Positions 56,538-64,000 of a stretch of 64,000 nt of DNA are shown one piece after another. The stretch's first letter is position 1. Each line of letters opens with the position of its first letter. A model generated the notes under the pieces. The model saw nothing but the letters and a program-made list of their open reading frames with translations, searched no databases and was not told the origin of the DNA. The translations under genes and the position numbers were made by a program. Source of the DNA: Acetobacter syzygii (lineage in GTDB: Bacteria; Pseudomonadota; Alphaproteobacteria; Acetobacterales; Acetobacteraceae); the NCBI RefSeq assembly GCF_000964225.1, contig NZ_BAMZ01000009.1, positions 124,001 through 188,000 of the forward strand, given 5' to 3'.

Positions 56538-58202
56538 TTACGCCAGCGTAACTGGCAAGCCCGCCATATCCTGCGCAACCGCTTCTGCCATCCGTATGCC
56601 ATCCATGGCGGCGGACAGAATGCCACCCGCATAACCAGCCCCTTCCCCCGCAGGGTACAGACCCGGCGTGTTGACTGACTGGCCACTCTCCCCCCGTGGA
56701 ATACGAATGGGGGAGGATGTCCGGGTTTCCACCCCGGTCATAACCGCATCCTCCATGGTAAAACCACGGAGTTTACGCTCAAATCGCGGCAGGGCCTCCC
56801 GCAGGGCTTCCACCACAAAATCCGGCAGACAGGTGGACAGGTCCGTCGGTGTTACGCCGGGTTTGTAAGAGGGGACAACATCCCCCAAGACCGTAGAGGG
56901 GCGACCTGCCAGAAAGTCCCCCACACGCTGGGCAGGTGCACGGTAGTCGCCCCCTCCGGCCAAAAATGCCTGTCGCTCCCAGTGGCGCTGGAACGCCATG
57001 CCCGCAAGCGGATCATCCGGGTAATCCTCGCCCGGCCGCAGTTCTACGACTATGCCGGAATTGGCATTACGCTCGGCGCGGGAATACTGGCTCATGCCAT
57101 TGGTCACCACCTGCCCCTCTTCAGAGGTAGCTGCAACCACAGTGCCACCGGGGCACATGCAAAAGGAATACACGCCCCGCCCATTGGCGGCATGGTGTAC
57201 CAGCCGGTATTCCGCAGCACCCAGAAGGTCGTTACCTGCGCTGGGTCCGAACTGCGCCACATCAATGACGGATTGCGGGTGCTCAATCCGCACGCCCATG
57301 GAAAAAGGCTTGGCCTGCATGTCCACCCCCTGCTTTTGCAGCATGGCAAAGGTGTCCCGCGCACTATGGCCAACAGCCAGCACCACATGATCAGCCTCGA
57401 TCACCTCCCCTGTAGCAAGGCGAATACCCTCGACCTTGCGGGTTGCAGGGTTAAGCAGCAGATCATCCACCCGTGCTTCAAAGCGATAGTCCCCTCCCGC
57501 CTGTTCCACCTCGTGGCGAATATGCTCCACCATGGAAACCAGACGGAATGTACCAATGTGAGGATGCGCCAGATAAAGAATATCCTCCGGTGCGCCTGCC
57601 TTTACAAACTCCTCAAGCACCTTGCGGCCCAGAAAGCGCGGGTCCCTTACCTGACTGTACAGCTTACCATCGGAAAAGGTGCCAGCTCCTCCCTCCCCAA
57701 ACTGCACATTGCTCTCAGGTGTTAAAATCGCGCGCCGCCACAGGGCAAAGGTATCTACCGTGCGTTCGCGCACAATTTTCCCCCGCTCGAGCAGAAGTGG
57801 GCGCAACCCCATGCGGGCGAGGATAAGGGCCGCCATAAACCCACATGGCCCTGCCCCTATTACGATGGGCCGCTTGTACCCCGGAGTTGCAGCCAGCACC
57901 GCACCATTGGTTATGGGGTTATGCCAGGCCATATCCGGTGCAGGCTGCACGTGGCTGTTACCCGGATGTTCGGCACGGTAGCGGGCCAGCACGCCAGCTT
58001 CATCCCGCACGGCGCAATCCACGGTGTACACAAACCATATGGCGGAGCGACGCCGGGCATCATGCCCGCGCTTGAACACATTAAATTGCTCAAGCTCCTC
58101 CTTACCAATACCCAGCCGATCACAGATCGCCTGCCGGAGTTCTTCGGGCGGGTGGTCCAGCGGCAGCCGCAGTTCAGTCAGACGGAGCATGGGCGTGTTC
58201 AT
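56538..58202 (-). CDS. FAD-dependent oxidoreductase (COG2509 type)
   Basis: Uncharacterised flavoprotein of 554 residues. An N-terminal domain of about 100 residues (LRLPLDHPPEELRQAI, NVFKRGHDARRRS) precedes the FAD motif VIGAGPCGFMAALILARMG; VQFGEGGAGTFSDGKLYSQV, YSFCMCPGGTVVAATSEEGQ, and the C-terminal GLYPAGEGAGYAGGI follow. Substrate and partner are unknown. Divergent from the CDF gene at 58403. Confidence 0.88.
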   Translation of the reverse strand: MNTPMLRLTELRLPLDHPPEELRQAICDRLGIGKEELEQFNVFKRGHDARRRSAIWFVYTVDCAVRDEAGVLARYRAEHPGNSHVQPAPDMAWHNPITNGAVLAATPGYKRPIVIGAGPCGFMAALILARMGLRPLLLERGKIVRERTVDTFALWRRAILTPESNVQFGEGGAGTFSDGKLYSQVRDPRFLGRKVLEEFVKAGAPEDILYLAHPHIGTFRLVSMVEHIRHEVEQAGGDYRFEARVDDLLLNPATRKVEGIRLATGEVIEADHVVLAVGHSARDTFAMLQKQGVDMQAKPFSMGVRIEHPQSVIDVAQFGPSAGNDLLGAAEYRLVHHAANGRGVYSFCMCPGGTVVAATSEEGQVVTNGMSQYSRAERNANSGIVVELRPGEDYPDDPLAGMAFQRHWERQAFLAGGGDYRAPAQRVGDFLAGRPSTVLGDVVPSYKPGVTPTDLSTCLPDFVVEALREALPRFERKLRGFTMEDAVMTGVETRTSSPIRIPRGESGQSVNTPGLYPAGEGAGYAGGILSAAMDGIRMAEAVAQDMAGLPVTLA

Positions 58203-58402
58203 CCAGTATTGATTGCAAAAAGGGGCATCTGGCCCCTTCCTCTATTCTGGAACCTGCCGGACGTGCAATGTCTGCCGCATGATCGATGCGTGAATATTCC
58301 ACTTCTATTCCACATCCACGCACCTTAAATAAGAGCAAAGCATCCGGAATAAACAGCCACCGTTGTATGTGGCCTTACCGTTTTGACGAAAGCACGCACA
58401 CC

Positions 58403-59485
58403 ATGGCAGCCCATGACCACCATACGCATGACCATGCAGACCATTCGGGTTGCGGCAGCCATGCTCAGACCCCACCCTCCAGCCATGAGCATGAGCATGA
58501 GCATGAGCATGAGCATGAGCATGAGCATGAGCATGATGGTGACGGAGCATCCTGCGGACACAAGCACGGGTTTGGCCACCACCATGTGCATACGCCTGCC
58601 TCCTTTGGAACAGCCTTTGCCATAGGCATTGCGGTCAACACACTCTATCTGGCGGCGGAAGCGGTGTGGGGGGTGTATGCCCACTCACTCTCGCTTATTG
58701 CCGATGCGGGACACAATCTTTCAGACGTGCTGGCACTGGCTGCGGCATGGCTTGCCGAACATCTCTCGCGCAAAAGCCCGACAGCCCGCTTTACCTACGG
58801 GTTGCGCCGGTCTTCCATTCTGGCGGCATTGGCCAACGCCCTGATCCTTATGCTTGTTACCGGCGGCGTGGCGTGGGAGGCAATCCACCGCCTGATGGCC
58901 CCGACCCCGGTTGCGGGTATGACCATGATGGTGGTTGCTGGCATTGGTATTGTGGTCAACGGTGCATCGGCCATGCTGTTTGCCGCAGGGCAGAAAGGCG
59001 ACCTGAACATCCGGGGCGCTTTTTTGCACCTTATGGCCGATGCCCTGACATCCCTTGCCGTTGTTATTGCTGGCGGACTGGTCCTGCTGACCCATGTGGC
59101 ATGGATAGACCCCGCCATAAGCCTTGCCATTTCGGTCATTGTGGTGCTGAGCACGTGGTCCCTGCTGCGGGATTCGCTGGACATGGCACTCGATGCCGTC
59201 CCGCGTGAGGTGGACCCGAGCGCCGTGGAAAATTTTTTACGGGGCACACCCGGTGTTGCCGACCTGCATGACCTGCACATCTGGCCCATCAGCACGACCG
59301 AAACAGCACTGACCGTTCATCTGGTCCGTGCCACCGGTCCTTCGGATGGCGAGAGCGATACCAGATTGCTGGACACACTTGTAAGCACCCTGCGCAAACG
59401 CTTTGGCATTGCCCACCCCACCGTGCAGATGGAAACACTGGAATACAGCCCCACCTGCCACCTATCCGACCCACACACCGTCTAA
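58403..59485 (+). CDS. cation diffusion facilitator with His-rich N terminus (zinc/cobalt/cadmium exporter type)
   Basis: Proton-driven exporter of Zn2+ or similar ions. With the ATG at 58403 it has 360 residues: a His-rich N-terminal region with (HE)8 at 28-43, six membrane helices (about 70-250), the HxxxD metal sites in DAGHNLSDVLAL and LHLMADALTSLAV, and a C-terminal cytoplasmic domain (DLHDLHIWPISTTETALTVHL). The start could also be 58367 or further upstream. The next CDF gene begins 19 nt after its stop. Confidence 0.9.
   Translation: MAAHDHHTHDHADHSGCGSHAQTPPSSHEHEHEHEHEHEHEHEHDGDGASCGHKHGFGHHHVHTPASFGTAFAIGIAVNTLYLAAEAVWGVYAHSLSLIADAGHNLSDVLALAAAWLAEHLSRKSPTARFTYGLRRSSILAALANALILMLVTGGVAWEAIHRLMAPTPVAGMTMMVVAGIGIVVNGASAMLFAAGQKGDLNIRGAFLHLMADALTSLAVVIAGGLVLLTHVAWIDPAISLAISVIVVLSTWSLLRDSLDMALDAVPREVDPSAVENFLRGTPGVADLHDLHIWPISTTETALTVHLVRATGPSDGESDTRLLDTLVSTLRKRFGIAHPTVQMETLEYSPTCHLSDPHTV
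58484..58531 (+). repeat. 8 copies of CATGAG encoding (His-Glu)8
   Basis: Eight perfect hexamers CATGAG followed by CATGAT. The unit is a multiple of three, so slippage would change the number of His-Glu pairs without a frameshift. His-rich loops in CDF proteins are thought to bind and buffer zinc. Confidence 0.97.
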
Positions 59486-59504
59486 CCCCTGATCGCAAGA
59501 GCTT

Positions 59505-60461
59505 ATGCCCGAACTCCCCCTGCCCAGAAGTAACCGGGGCATTGCCGTTGTCAGCCTGTTTGTCAGCCTTGTTGCGCTGGGGCTCAAATACGCAGCCTTT
59601 GCCGTAAGTGGCAGCGTTGCCCTCCATGCGGACGCCATAGAAACAATTATCAACGTTGTGGCCGCTGCTGGTGGGTTATGGGCGCTCAGCGTTGCCGAAC
59701 GTCCGGCAGACCACAACCATACCTACGGCCATTACAAAGCGGAGTATCTGTCCGCTGTGGCGGAGGGAACACTGGTGGTCATTACTGCCTTTGTTATTGG
59801 CCGCGAGGCGCTGGAAGGCTGGCTTACCCCCCACCCTGCACTGGTTCCATGGAATGGGCTTCTGCTCAATGCCGCCGCAACCTGCGTTAATCTGGCATGG
59901 GGGCTTGTTATGCTCCGTGCTGGACAGGCCCGCCACTCCCCCGCCCTGATAGCAGGAGGGCAGCATGTTCTGTCTGACGTATGGACAGGTGTGGCACTTG
60001 TTGCAGGCGTGGCACTGATCCCTTTCATTGGTTGGCCACGGCTGGATGCGGTACTGGCCGGGCTGGTGGCCATAAACGTCCTGCGGGTTGGCTGGGAGGT
60101 CATGCGGGACTCGATTGCGGGCCTGATGGACGAAGCCCCGGACACGGAAACTCTGGACGAAATCCGCCAGATTATCGTTGCCAATGGCATTGGTGCCATT
60201 CAGGCGCATGATATACGCACCCGCATTGTGGGGGCCATGACATTCCTTGAATTTCATCTGGTTGTCCCCGGTGCCATGAGCGTCAATGCCGCGCATGACA
60301 TTTGTGACCGGATTGAACATGCGCTCCGCGCCCATATGGGCAGCACACTTGTGCATATTCATGTGGAGCCGGAAAACTTTGTCAAACGCGATGGAAGTGC
60401 CCTGAACATTCCCTCTTCTGGCTGCCATGCGGCTCCTTCCAGCACGGTGGCAGAAAAATAA
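59505..60461 (+). CDS. cation diffusion facilitator (FieF-like)
   Basis: Second CDF exporter, 318 residues, without a His-rich start. Six membrane helices with metal-site strings ALHADAIETIINV (HxxxE) and GGQHVLSDVWTGV (HxxxD), and a C-terminal domain (IQAHDIRTRIVGAMTFLEFHL) with the metal-binding pattern of FieF. It lies 19 nt after the first CDF gene, so the pair is probably one operon. Which metals each moves is not visible. Confidence 0.9.
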   Translation: MPELPLPRSNRGIAVVSLFVSLVALGLKYAAFAVSGSVALHADAIETIINVVAAAGGLWALSVAERPADHNHTYGHYKAEYLSAVAEGTLVVITAFVIGREALEGWLTPHPALVPWNGLLLNAAATCVNLAWGLVMLRAGQARHSPALIAGGQHVLSDVWTGVALVAGVALIPFIGWPRLDAVLAGLVAINVLRVGWEVMRDSIAGLMDEAPDTETLDEIRQIIVANGIGAIQAHDIRTRIVGAMTFLEFHLVVPGAMSVNAAHDICDRIEHALRAHMGSTLVHIHVEPENFVKRDGSALNIPSSGCHAAPSSTVAEK

Positions 60462-60559
60462 ACAGAAAAACACACCATAAAATTCCAGAAAGTCTTTCTT
60501 CTGTGGCCTGAAATGTTAAACTGTGCCGCATCCTTCTTCTTTTGTAATAGAGATGCCTC

Positions 60560-61933
60560 ATGCCTACGAGCGTGATCCCCACTGCAGAGTCCCTGCGCCA
60601 TCTGCGTGAACACGCCAAGGCTGGCACGGTAAGCTGGCGCCGCAAATTTATGTATTGGTCCGGGGCTGCCATGGTGGGGCTGGTCGCTGTGGCCTTTGCC
60701 AAAGGGGCAGATGCCGCAGCCCATGTGCGTACGGCTCTGGTCCACATAAACCCATGGCTGATGCTGCTGGTGACTCCGCTGGGGCTGGCGCTTTCAACCT
60801 GGCTGACACGCACATGGTTCCGTGGCGCACAGGGCAGCGGCATTCCACAGGCCATTGCCTGTATGCACCTGCATGACATGACGATTGTGGACAAGGTTCT
60901 TGCCCTGCGTATTGCTCTGGCCAAAATATTTTTGACCTGCCTTGGTCTGCTCTCTGGCGCATCCATCGGGCGTGAGGGACCTACCGTGCAGGTTGGAGCC
61001 TCCATTATGCATACGGTCGGCCGGTTTGCGGGGCTGAGTGATGTGACCAAACAGCGCGCCCTGATCAAGGCCGGTGGGGCAGCCGGTGTTGCCGCTGCCT
61101 TTAACACCCCTCTTGCTGGCATTGTGTTTGGTATTGAGGAACTGGCCCATTCCTTTGAGCAACGTACAAGCGGCACCATGTTGACCTGCGTGGTCATCTC
61201 GGGTGTGACGGCCATTGCTCTGGTTGGGAACTATACCTACTTCGGCCACACCTATTCTGCCGTGCCTGTAGGGGCAAGCTGGCTGGCTGTGGTGGTCTGC
61301 GGGCTAGTAGGCGGGTTGAGTGGGGGCACTTTTTCTGCCCTTCTGGTCCGCATTTCACGCGGGATTCCGGGGCAGTTCGGGCGCTTTGTTACGCAGCGCC
61401 CCATTCTGTTTGCAGCCCTGTGTGGTCTGGCTCTGGCGCTCCTTGGCCTGCTCTCTGGCGGCATGACGTACGGCACCGGCTACACACAGGCGCGGGACAT
61501 TATTATGGGGTCGGACCAGTACCCGGCTTCTTTCTTTCTGCTCAAGTTGCTGGCCACCCTTATTTCCTACTGTTCAGGCATTCCCGGTGGGCTTTTTGCA
61601 CCCTCGCTTTCTGTTGGAGCTGGCATGGGCGGGTGGATTGCGCATTTTCTACCCCACACCACACCGGGTGCCGTGGTTATGCTGGGCACGGTGGCATATT
61701 TTGCAGCCGTAACCCAATCCCCTCTCACGGCAACAGTCATTGTGATGGAAATGTGCGATAACCAGCAGATTACGCTCGCGCTCCTTGCGAGTGCATTCCT
61801 TGCTTTTGGGGTTTCCCGCGCATTGTGCAGCCATGCACTTTATGGCGCACTGGCCGTTCGCTTCCTGCGTTCAGCCGCACCCAAACAAAAACCCCAGAAC
61901 CTTATAACCGCCACCGATACGCACAGAAACTAG
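60560..61933 (+). CDS. ClC-family chloride channel/antiporter
   Basis: 457-residue ClC protein. Signature stretches are GSGIPQA, GREGPTVQVGASI (gating Glu present) and GIPGGLFAPSLSVGAG; the proton Glu position GIEELAHSF is also acidic, pointing to a Cl-/H+ antiporter. About 18 helices in the typical two-fold repeat. Such proteins help acid resistance in enterobacteria. It is 98 nt after the CDF gene. Confidence 0.93.
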   Translation: MPTSVIPTAESLRHLREHAKAGTVSWRRKFMYWSGAAMVGLVAVAFAKGADAAAHVRTALVHINPWLMLLVTPLGLALSTWLTRTWFRGAQGSGIPQAIACMHLHDMTIVDKVLALRIALAKIFLTCLGLLSGASIGREGPTVQVGASIMHTVGRFAGLSDVTKQRALIKAGGAAGVAAAFNTPLAGIVFGIEELAHSFEQRTSGTMLTCVVISGVTAIALVGNYTYFGHTYSAVPVGASWLAVVVCGLVGGLSGGTFSALLVRISRGIPGQFGRFVTQRPILFAALCGLALALLGLLSGGMTYGTGYTQARDIIMGSDQYPASFFLLKLLATLISYCSGIPGGLFAPSLSVGAGMGGWIAHFLPHTTPGAVVMLGTVAYFAAVTQSPLTATVIVMEMCDNQQITLALLASAFLAFGVSRALCSHALYGALAVRFLRSAAPKQKPQNLITATDTHRN

Positions 61934-62050
61934 GCGATTATACTGCCCATAGGCTGCGGGTATGTGCCTATCAGGACCGTGCGTCTCTGGTTTCTCACAA
62001 TCTGGCGTCCTATATGAAAAGCAAGATTGTTACATTGGAGGCTTACCCTT

Positions 62051-63058
62051 ATGTCTGACGCATCTCTCGCGCCGGAAAATGCTGCGACAAGCACGCCTGA
62101 TACCCGTGTGCCCGTTACGGTGCTGACCGGTTTTCTGGGCGCGGGCAAAACCACCTTGCTCAACCACATTCTAACCGCCGAACACGGTCGCAAGTATGCC
62201 GTGGTCATTAACGAATTTGGCGAACTGGGCGTGGACAACGATCTGGTGGTCGATGCGGATGAAGAAGTGTTCGAAATGAACAATGGCTGCATCTGCTGCA
62301 CCGTGCGTGGTGACCTGATCCGTATTTTGAATGGATTGATGAAGCGGCGCGGCAAATTTGACGGCATTATTGTAGAAACCACCGGCCTTGCAGACCCGGC
62401 CCCTGTAGCCCAGACCTTTTTTGCTGATGAGGACGTGCGCGAAAAAGCCAAACTGGATGCCGTGGTAACAGTTGTCGATGCCTACAACATCCTCACCACA
62501 CTGGAGCAAAGTTCCGAAGCACGTGAGCAGATTGCTTTTGCCGATGTGATCATCCTCAACAAAACCGATCTGGTCGATGCGGAACAGATTGCACGGATTG
62601 AGGCGGCCATTCGCAAGATTAATGCAGCAGCCCCCATCCACCATGCCCAGAAAGGCAATGTAAGCCTGACCGATGTCATGGACCGTGGTGGATTTGATCT
62701 GGCCCGTGTGCTGGAAAACATGCCGTCGTTCCTTGAACACCCCGAGCACCACCATGAGGAAGATATTTCCAGCGTATCACTCTCCCTCAAACAACCGTTG
62801 GATGCAGGGCGTTTTCAGGCATGGATTAGCGCCCTGCTTCAGGAAAAAGGGGGAGACATGCTGCGCACCAAGGGCATTCTGGACTTTGCAGGCCAGCCCG
62901 AACGCTTTGCTTTTCAGGCCGTGCACATGATGGCTGATGGCAATGCCATTGGACCATGGAAAGATGGAGAACCGCGCGAGAGCCGTCTGGTATTTATTGG
63001 CCGCAACCTGAACAGACCACAGCTCCGCCGTGGGCTTGAAAGCTGCATTGCAGCATGA
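62051..63058 (+). CDS. COG0523/CobW-family GTPase metallochaperone
   Basis: G3E GTPase of the COG0523 family. With the ATG at 62051 (GGAGG 9 nt upstream) it has 335 residues: G1 GFLGAGKTTLLNHI, metal motif GCICCTVRGDL (CxCC), NKTDLVDAEQ (G4), a His-rich stretch EHPEHHHEEDISS, and the C-terminal CobW domain (GILDFAGQPERFAFQAVH). The family includes zinc chaperones. It overlaps the WD40 gene by 4 nt, a pairing seen in alphaproteobacteria. Confidence 0.92.
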   Translation: MSDASLAPENAATSTPDTRVPVTVLTGFLGAGKTTLLNHILTAEHGRKYAVVINEFGELGVDNDLVVDADEEVFEMNNGCICCTVRGDLIRILNGLMKRRGKFDGIIVETTGLADPAPVAQTFFADEDVREKAKLDAVVTVVDAYNILTTLEQSSEAREQIAFADVIILNKTDLVDAEQIARIEAAIRKINAAAPIHHAQKGNVSLTDVMDRGGFDLARVLENMPSFLEHPEHHHEEDISSVSLSLKQPLDAGRFQAWISALLQEKGGDMLRTKGILDFAGQPERFAFQAVHMMADGNAIGPWKDGEPRESRLVFIGRNLNRPQLRRGLESCIAA

Positions 63059-64000
63059 GCGAGACAAAAGATACCCTGCTGCGTGGGCTCATTGAAAAAC
63101 GCGGGGCCTTCCGCCATGTGGAGGGGGAAATTACGGGGTGCGTTGCCTCGCGCGATTCCAGCCGTTTTGCTTTTACAACTGGTGAAGGCGATGTGGTTGT
63201 AGCACATAGGCACGACCTTACGGTCCCGCAGGCATGGGCCACATACGCCGTACACGATGGGCCGGTGCTGGCTCTTTCCTCCGATACACTGGCCGACAGT
63301 TTTTTGACCGGGGGAGACGATGGCCGCCTGTGCCGCATTGACCCTATGGGGGAAATTGAAGAACTGGGCAAAACACGACGCTGGGTGGAACATATTACCA
63401 CCTTTGTAAACGATAAAACGGCCCTGATTGCCGTGGCATCGGGCAAAAATGTGGAACTGCGCGATGCCACGGGGCGCACGGTCGTGCGCACGTTTGAACA
63501 CCCCACAACTGTTGGGGGTATAGCCTTTGACCCCAAAGGCAAACGCCTTGCCGCCTCGCATTACAACGGTGTGTCGCTATGGTTTACCCAATCCAAGGAT
63601 GGCAGCGCACGGTTGCTTGAATGGAAAGGCAGCCACCTTGGTGTGGCCATGCACCCCGGTGGTGAAGCGGTCATTACCGCCATGCAGGAGAACGATCTGC
63701 ACGGCTGGCGGCTGGCCGATGGCCACAATATCCGCATGAGCGGATACCCCACCAAAGTGCGCTCCATGTCTTTTTCCAGCAATGGTAAATGGCTTGCCAC
63801 CAGTGGGGCGGACGTTGTGGTCATGTGGCCTTTTTTTGGGGGCGGACCAATGGGTAAACCACCGGCAGAGCTGCCCGGCGCCGGTGGCGCACTGTGCACC
63901 CGCGTTGCCTTCCATCCCTCGCAGGAAGTTGTAGCCGCAGGTTTTGCCAATGGCACGGTTGTGATGATGGAACCCACGACCCAGCGTGTTCTTCCTGTAT
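63055..64000 (+). CDS. WD40-repeat protein (partial, 3' end beyond right edge)
   Basis: 315 visible codons of a beta-propeller. The ATG overlaps the CobW stop (ATGA), so translation is probably coupled. Repeats with the WD-like turns FLTGGDDGRLCRID, NVELRDATGRTVVRTFEHP, VGGIAFDPKGKRLAASHYNGVSLW (in part), and GKWLATSGADVVVMWPF are visible. Paired CobW-WD40 genes suggest a role in metal homeostasis; this is inference from context. Confidence 0.85.
   Translation, partial: MSETKDTLLRGLIEKRGAFRHVEGEITGCVASRDSSRFAFTTGEGDVVVAHRHDLTVPQAWATYAVHDGPVLALSSDTLADSFLTGGDDGRLCRIDPMGEIEELGKTRRWVEHITTFVNDKTALIAVASGKNVELRDATGRTVVRTFEHPTTVGGIAFDPKGKRLAASHYNGVSLWFTQSKDGSARLLEWKGSHLGVAMHPGGEAVITAMQENDLHGWRLADGHNIRMSGYPTKVRSMSFSSNGKWLATSGADVVVMWPFFGGGPMGKPPAELPGAGGALCTRVAFHPSQEVVAAGFANGTVVMMEPTTQRVLPV

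Noticed and set aside
61934-62050. Zur box before the COG0523 gene
   Set aside because: No palindrome close to GTTATA-N-TATAAC is visible; only a weak GATTGTTAC fragment.

Overview
The window looks like chromosomal DNA of an acetic acid bacterium (Alphaproteobacteria, Acetobacteraceae; Acetobacter or a close relative is the best guess). The evidence is the typical alphaproteobacterial gene orders (uppS-cdsA-dxr-rseP-bamA-skp-lpxD-fabZ-lpxA; rpoZ-rsh-acpS-lepB-rnc-era; glnB-glnA; metX-metW), a membrane-bound PQQ glucose dehydrogenase together with a Tat-exported gluconolactonase-like protein, and family-typical small proteins (DUF3126, DUF2939). Genus assignment is inference; no rRNA is present.

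Layout. 1-11,000 (minus strand): cell-envelope biogenesis block running from pyrH and frr through undecaprenyl-PP synthase, CDP-DG synthase, Dxr, the RseP protease, BamA, a Skp/OmpH-like chaperone and the lipid A genes lpxD, fabZ and lpxA (cut by the left edge). 11,100-17,360 (minus): era, rnc, lepB, acpS, a bifunctional (p)ppGpp enzyme, rpoZ and folK, many with 1-10 nt junctions. 17,500-19,900 (plus): NYN-domain protein, beta-carbonic anhydrase, exported endonuclease/exonuclease/phosphatase-fold protein. 19,900-31,200 (minus): RhlE-type helicase, a 0.5 kb AT-rich gap, metW/metX, lepA, an MHYT-GGDEF-EAL protein, an S24-like repressor lacking its catalytic serine with a small overlapping partner, and PQQ glucose dehydrogenase. 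31,300-33,300 (minus): glnA and glnB. 33,500-39,500 (plus): aminotransferase, tRNA-His, a lipoprotein, icd, ferredoxin-NADP reductase, dadA. 39,600-50,460: Asr-like low-complexity protein, typA, MFS transporter, gluconolactonase, pyruvate kinase, SH3-domain protein, MoeB/ThiF, DUF2939, DUF3126 and an exported hypothetical. 50,670-58,200: alginate-export-type outer membrane protein, OPT transporter, UspA-type protein, alpha/beta hydrolase, FAD oxidoreductase. 58,400-64,000 (plus): two CDF cation exporters in tandem, a ClC chloride transporter, a COG0523/CobW metallochaperone and a WD40 protein (cut by the right edge).

Most of the window is ordinary core genome with recognisable families. The less ordinary parts are the catalytically degenerate S24 repressor with its overlapping small partner, the H/K/A/P-rich exported proteins that recall enterobacterial acid-shock protein Asr, the slippage-prone (HE)8 tract in a zinc exporter beside a metal-handling gene group, matching GGAATG palindromes upstream of icd and of the porin-like gene, and a few structured or orphan intergenic elements. 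I saw no CRISPR array, prophage, insertion sequence or obvious defence system.
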